Shown: piece by piece, positions 4,749 through 9,093 of the stretch | Position numbering within the stretch: the stretch's first letter is position 1 | Layout of the letters: each line of letters starts with the position of its first letter | NCBI GenBank assembly: GCA_938049075.1 | Contig: CALICZ010000111.1 | Location: 1 to 9,093, forward strand | Reading direction: 5' to 3' | Length of the DNA stretch: 9,093 nt | Source of the DNA: an uncultured Candidatus Saccharibacteria bacterium | Lineage (GTDB): Bacteria > Patescibacteriota > Saccharimonadia > Saccharimonadales > Saccharimonadaceae | The notes under the pieces: model-generated | The model's input: only the letters and a program-made list of their open reading frames with translations | Told to the model about the DNA's origin: nothing | The model's database searches: none | Translations under genes and position numbers: made by a program

Positions 4749-7700
4749 CTACAGCTCATCAGTAGCGATTGTCACTTCTGGCTCAGCCTCTTCGGCCTGG
4801 GCTTCGGCGACAAACTCATCCTCCGGAGAGTCATTCTCCTCGAGCGGCAGTGGGTGCGCACCCGTACCAACCGGTACTTTGTTACCGATGATGACGTTCT
4901 CCTTAAGACCCTTAAGGTGGTCAGCGCGGCCGCTAGTGGCAGCGTTGATCAGCACACGAGTTGTGTCTTGGAACGACGCGGCAGACAGCCAGCTATCACT
5001 CCAGATACTCACCTTGGTGATACCAAGCAGCAGCTGTGCATACTGGGCTGGCGTCTTGCCCTGGGCAACGAGCTCCTTGTTGGCATCGACCACTGATGCC
5101 TTGGAGATGATGTCACCCATGACGAAGGTGCTGTCGCCTGGATCATCAATCTGCACCCGGCTGAACATCTGCCGGACGATGATCTCAAGGTGCTTGCCAG
5201 CCACATCCTGGCCCTGAGCAGCATAGATACGAAGCACTTCGTTGATGATGTAGCGCTGGGTTGCCTCTGTGCCCTTGAGACGCATGAGGTCGTGCAGGTT
5301 GAGCGAACCAAGTGTCAGGCGATCGCCTGGCTCAACCATATCGCCCGGCTTGACGACGAGGTACATCGTGCCAGGGATTTCGTAGCGGACTGGTGCTGTA
5401 GCATTCCCTGTAAGAACAAGCGAATCACCAGTAGACTCAACCACTCCATCAAACGGTGCAGTAAGTGGCTGCGTGCCATCGTCGAATGACGCAATGACGT
5501 CGCCAACCTTGACCTTACTGCCCGATTGTACCATCACCATGCGACCATCAAGCGGCATGCGCTCTACCTTGCCTGCTTGCGGCGTGACCTGTACAACGTA
5601 CTTCTTGCCATCTTCCCAGATATCGACCAAACCAGCGACTTCTGTGACGTAGGCCTGACCCTTCGGGTTGCGTGCCTCAAAGAGCTCTTCGACACGTGGT
5701 AGACCCTGGGTGATGTCTGACCCACCAACACCAGAGCTGTGGAAGGTGTTAAGCGTCAGCTGCGTACCTGGCTCGCCGACCGACTGAGCAGCAATGACAC
5801 CAACTGGCTGCGAACCATCGACGAGCTGGCCAGTTGCCATGTCGATCCCATAACTCTTGCGTGGAATACCATGCAAGTTCTTAGTAGAGAGGACAGACTG
5901 GATGCGCACTTGGTCGATCGACTGATCTGCCTCGATGGCGTTGGCAATCCCACGTGTAATGAGCTGGTCGCGGTCGAGGTGGCCTGGCACTGCCTCGGCG
6001 GTGTAGCGGCCAAACAAGCGGTTGCCAAACTCAATCATCGTCTCCTCAGACTCATTGCGATAGATGGTGAAGCCGTCATCGTCACCCTCTTCGTCCTCAA
6101 CGGTAAAGACATCCTGCGAGACATCAACCAGGCGGCGTGTCAGGTAGCCAGAGTCGGCCGTCTTGAGGGCGGTATCGATAAGCCCCTTGCGAGCACCACG
6201 CGTTGCCACGAAGGCCTCCAGGCTCGACAACCCTCGCTTGAAGTTGCTACGCACTGGCAGCTCAATCTCGCGGTTAGCAGCATCCACCTGGATACCGATC
6301 ATCGCACTCGCTAGCTTAATATTGTTGACGCTACCACGAGCACCAGAGTTCACCATCGTTGCGACAGAGGTATCCATGTGGGCCAATTGGCTGCGCAAAA
6401 AGTCCTCTACCTTGCGGTCGACGGTGCGCCAGTTGTTGACGGTCAATGTGTAGCGCTCGTCCTCGGTAATGAGCCCTTGATCGAGTTGCTCCGAGATCGC
6501 AGCAGAACGTGCGTCACCCTCAGCCACGAAGTCAGCAATTTCGTCGAAGCTGAGATAGTCTTCCATACCAGTCGACACCGCAGCAGTGGTGGCAAAGCGG
6601 AAGGCCAAGCCCTTCATGCGGTCAGCAGTGATAGCAGTCTCAGCAGCGCCATAGCGCTCGAAGATCTGACCAAGCACCCGCTTAAGCTCTTTCTTGGTCT
6701 GGACATTGTTATTGTAAGGGAAGTCCTCTGGCAGGATCTCGTTAAAGAAGACACGCCCCAGGGTGGTTGTCCGGATCTCACCCTTAGCCCGAATACGGAT
6801 CGGACTTTGCAGGTGGAGCTTGCCCATGTCGTAGGCTAGCTCAGCAGCCCGGCTGTCGGCAAAGACGGCAACAGTGTCAGTCTGAGCCGAGGGTTTCTCG
6901 TATGTGAGGTAATAGTTACCGAGCACCACGTCCTGGTCGATACTGAGGACAGGGCTCCCGTCGGCAGGCTTAAGCAGGTTATTGACGGCACTCATCAGCT
7001 CGCGCGCTTCAGCTTGGGCCTCGGCGCTGAGTGGCAAGTGAACAGCCATCTGGTCGCCATCGTAATCAGCATTAAAGCCGTTAGCGACGAGTGGGTGAAG
7101 CTGGATCGCCTTACCCTCAACCAGCTTTGGCTGGAAGGCTTGGATACTCAAGCGGTGCAGTGATGGCGCGCGGTTGAGCAGGACATACTTGCCCTTGATT
7201 ACCTCATCCAATGCGTCCCACACGACCGCTTCACCTGCCTCAATTAGGCGCGTTGCACTACGGATATTGTGGGCATAATCACCCTTGATGAGCCAGCTGA
7301 TAACAAATGGTTTGAAGAGCTCGATTGCCATCTGCTTTGGCAAACCACACTGGTGAATCTTGAGCTTCGGGCCCACCACGATGACTGAACGACCCGAGTA
7401 GTCGACGCGCTTACCAAGCAAGTTCTGGCGAAAGCGCCCTTGCTTACCCTTAAGCATATCACTAATACTCTTAAGGCGGCGGCGTCCGCCAGTTGCATTG
7501 ACGGCGCGGCCACCACGAGCAGCCGAGTTGTCGATCAGGCTATCGACCGCTTCTTGCAGCATGCGCTTCTCGTTGCGCTGAATTACTTCTGGTGCATTGA
7601 GCTCAATGAGCTTCTTGAGACGGTTATTACGGTTGATGACGCGGCGGTAGAGGTCGTTGAGATCACTCGTCGCAAAGCGTCCACCGCTCAGGGCTACCAT

Positions 7701-8616
7701 TGGCCGCAAATCTGGTGGAATGACTGGCAAAACTGTCATACACAGGCTTGATGGTTTGATGCCCGCCGCTTGCATACCCTCCAGCACCTTGCTTAAGGAG
7801 CTTCTTCTCGCGCTGGCCGCGCGCCCCTTCGGCTTCTTCTTGCAAATCAGCGATGAGTGTGTCGAGGTCGATATCATCAAGTAGCGCCTTGAGTGCATCA
7901 CCGCCCATACCAACCTTCACGAGCTCTTCATACTCTTCGGGGAGGTTACGGTAGTCGGTATCGCTTAGAAGGGCGCGCTTTTGCAGACTCTCGAGCTGTG
8001 CTTTCTTTTGGCTGTAGGTTGCCTCGAGCTCTTCGTATTCGCGTGTTTGCTGCTCGGCAAGAGCCTTCACGTCTGCCCCATCAGCTTCAGCTTCGCGCTG
8101 AAAGCGAATCTTGATGGCAGCCCGTGCCGCCTCAGTCTCAGCCTCAAGGTCAGTCAAATAAGCGTCACGTGTTTCAGCGTCGACGTCGAGGATGACATAG
8201 GTAGCAAAGTAGGCGATCTTCTCGAGATTGCGCACCGTAATGCCGAGCAAGAGGCTCATCGCACTTGGCGTGCCGCGCATAAACCAAATGTGCGCAACAG
8301 GGGTCGCTAGGCTAATGTGCCCCATCCGCTCGCGACGCACGATCGACTTGGTGACAAGTTCACCATTCTTATCTACTGCAGCTTCGCGGCTGCGCACACC
8401 CTTGAGCTTGCTGTCGTGTGGGTTGATATCTTTGACTGGGCCAAAAATTCGCTCACAAAACAGGCCATCACGCTCAGGCTTCTGGGTTCGATAGTTGATC
8501 GTCTCCGGCTTGGTGACTTCGCCGTAGCTCCACTTGAGGATATCCTCGGGGCTGGCGACGGCCAAGCGTACCGCGTCAAAATTGGCGATATCGTGATCTG
8601 TTACCACGTGGGACAT
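4749..8616 (-). CDS. rpoC: DNA-directed RNA polymerase beta' subunit, interrupted by a frameshift at ~7791
   Basis: Catalytic subunit of bacterial RNA polymerase; joining the two frames gives ~1288 residues. The first frame (8616-7792, residues 1-275) holds GLFCERIFGP, the clamp region RRERMGHI and a coiled-coil insert at ~148-215. The second frame (7790-4752) holds PPDLRPMVALSGGRFATSDLN, the rudder/lid region, KGKQGRFRQNLLGKRVDYSG, switch 2, the Mg2+-binding loop NADYDGD (515-521, three Asp kept), the bridge helix SGARGS, the trigger loop TFHSSGVGG and an acidic tail. The start ATG has AGGAGG nine bases upstream and follows the rpoB stop by one base, so translation is probably coupled. Odd: the cysteines of both zinc sites are gone (only three Cys remain in the whole protein), and the trigger loop has N956 where Arg is usual. 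As it stands the gene would make only a 317-residue product; because it is essential, a sequencing or assembly indel is the likeliest cause. Confidence 0.96.
7786..7797 (-). other. Frameshift point in rpoC (apparent 5-base deletion)
   Basis: On the minus strand the first frame reads ...CTC CTT AAG (LLK, ending at 7792), then a single C (7791), then the second frame reads AAG GTG CTG GAG (KVLE). Other bacterial beta' sequences have KRLKV or KRLEV here, so an Arg-Leu pair is expected between the two lysines. That is six bases where only one is present, a net loss of five, which explains the frame change exactly. Both flanks are well conserved beta' sequence, so only this point is disrupted. Confidence 0.85.
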
Positions 8617-8617
8617 C

Positions 8618-9093
8618 TTAGGCTTCCTCCTCGCTTAGGTTTTCTACTGTGTCAATATCTTGGACGGACATGCCGCTGTCATCGGCGATCGTGCCAATGC
8701 CGTCGGATTCATCAAGATAGGTTGCTTCGTCATCGCTCTCGTCAGATGGGACGGTTTTATCGGCAGGGCCCGCAGCAGCAATGACATGCTCAGCATCGAC
8801 CGACTCGTCAGACTCATCAAGCAGGTCAACACGCAGACCCAAACCTTGCAGCTCCTTGACAAGCACGTTAAAGCTCTCGGGCAGCTTTGGCCCGGCAATA
8901 GGCTCATCCTTGATGATTGCCTCGTAGGCTTTGGCGCGGCCATACACGTCGTCTGATTTGATCGTCAGCATCTCCTGTAGAGTAGTTGCTGCACCGTAAG
9001 CTTCGAGTGCCCAGACCTCCATCTCTCCGAGGCGCTGACCACCATTTTGAGCCTTACCACCAAGTGGCTGCTGAGTCACCATGGTGTATGGGC
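8618..9093 (-). CDS. rpoB: DNA-directed RNA polymerase beta subunit, C-terminal ~157 residues; 5' part beyond right edge
   Basis: The C-terminal end of the beta subunit, which docks on beta' in the clamp and assembles with alpha. The conserved block begins at the edge with PYTMVTQQPLGGKAQ and continues through GGQRLGEMEVWALEAYGAA, TLQEMLTIKSDDVYGR, KAYEAIIK and PESFNVLVKELQGLGL, the usual end of the subunit. About 64 residues follow as a low-complexity acidic tail (8621-8812) with three DESD repeats and ending LSEEEA. The open frame continues past the right edge, so the ATG at 9082 is an internal Met, not a start. The gene is immediately upstream of rpoC with one base between stop and start, in the standard rpoBC order, and the rpoC Shine-Dalgarno lies within its last codons. 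Confidence 0.97.
   Translation of the reverse strand, partial: PYTMVTQQPLGGKAQNGGQRLGEMEVWALEAYGAATTLQEMLTIKSDDVYGRAKAYEAIIKDEPIAGPKLPESFNVLVKELQGLGLRVDLLDESDESVDAEHVIAAAGPADKTVPSDESDDEATYLDESDGIGTIADDSGMSVQDIDTVENLSEEEA
8626..8631 (-). promoter_or_regulatory. Shine-Dalgarno site of rpoC inside the rpoB 3' end
   Basis: AGGAGG on the minus strand, nine bases before the rpoC ATG at 8616 and within the last codons of rpoB (Glu-Glu-Ala-stop). It supports the chosen rpoC start and translational coupling between the two subunits. Confidence 0.85.

Noticed and set aside
7663..7791. Residues after the frameshift in the first rpoC frame, and the start of the second frame at 7913 as a separate gene
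   Set aside because: The conserved beta' sequence switches frame at 7791; the tail of the first frame and the first ~40 codons of the 7913 frame have no beta' similarity, so there is one broken gene and not two subunits.
4717..7884. Long plus-strand open frames opposite rpoC (for example 5739-6314)
   Set aside because: They mirror a conserved coding gene, have biased low-sense composition, no Shine-Dalgarno site and no family likeness; they are antisense shadows.
1..9093. CRISPR arrays, tRNA or rRNA genes, insertion sequences, phage genes, UGA recoding
   Set aside because: No regularly spaced repeats, RNA-gene signatures, transposase motifs or in-frame UGA codons in conserved genes were seen.

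Overview
The window looks like core chromosome of a Patescibacteria/CPR bacterium. Candidatus Saccharibacteria (TM7) is my best guess, made from protein character (divergent EF-G and RNA polymerase, a type IV pilin, a protein with a single membrane anchor) and not from any database match. The standard genetic code reads cleanly. Base composition is moderate, around half G+C by eye, and somewhat more A+T-rich in the flavoprotein gene.

Layout from left to right. The minus strand carries the first ~524 codons of fusA (elongation factor G; its 3' end is off the left edge), with an extended -10 promoter and a good Shine-Dalgarno site. Upstream on the same strand is a type IV pilin-like gene (1701-2225). 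A compact divergent promoter region (2226-2303) separates it from a plus-strand gene for an unrecognised protein with one membrane anchor and a four-cysteine outer domain (2304-3275). Next on the plus strand is an FAD-dependent, amine-oxidase/protoporphyrinogen-oxidase-like protein (3341-4651). A long bidirectional hairpin terminator (4688-4736) separates it from the convergent rpoC (4749-8616, minus). rpoC follows rpoB (3' end only, 8618-9093) with one base between the rpoB stop and the rpoC start.

The housekeeping genes serve translation (EF-G) and transcription (beta and beta'). The pilin and the anchored protein are envelope functions.

The most notable content is inside the housekeeping proteins. 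EF-G lacks the canonical guanine-recognition residues in both G4 (NKIN instead of NKxD) and G5. Beta' has lost the cysteines of both of its zinc sites, carries substitutions in the trigger loop and the NADFDGD loop, and has a coiled-coil insert like that of Actinobacteria. rpoC is also interrupted by a frameshift that fits a 5-base deletion. At the regulatory level, all three non-housekeeping genes have a -10 box only 6-7 bases before an ATG and no Shine-Dalgarno site, which predicts leaderless mRNAs, while fusA and rpoC have strong Shine-Dalgarno sites.
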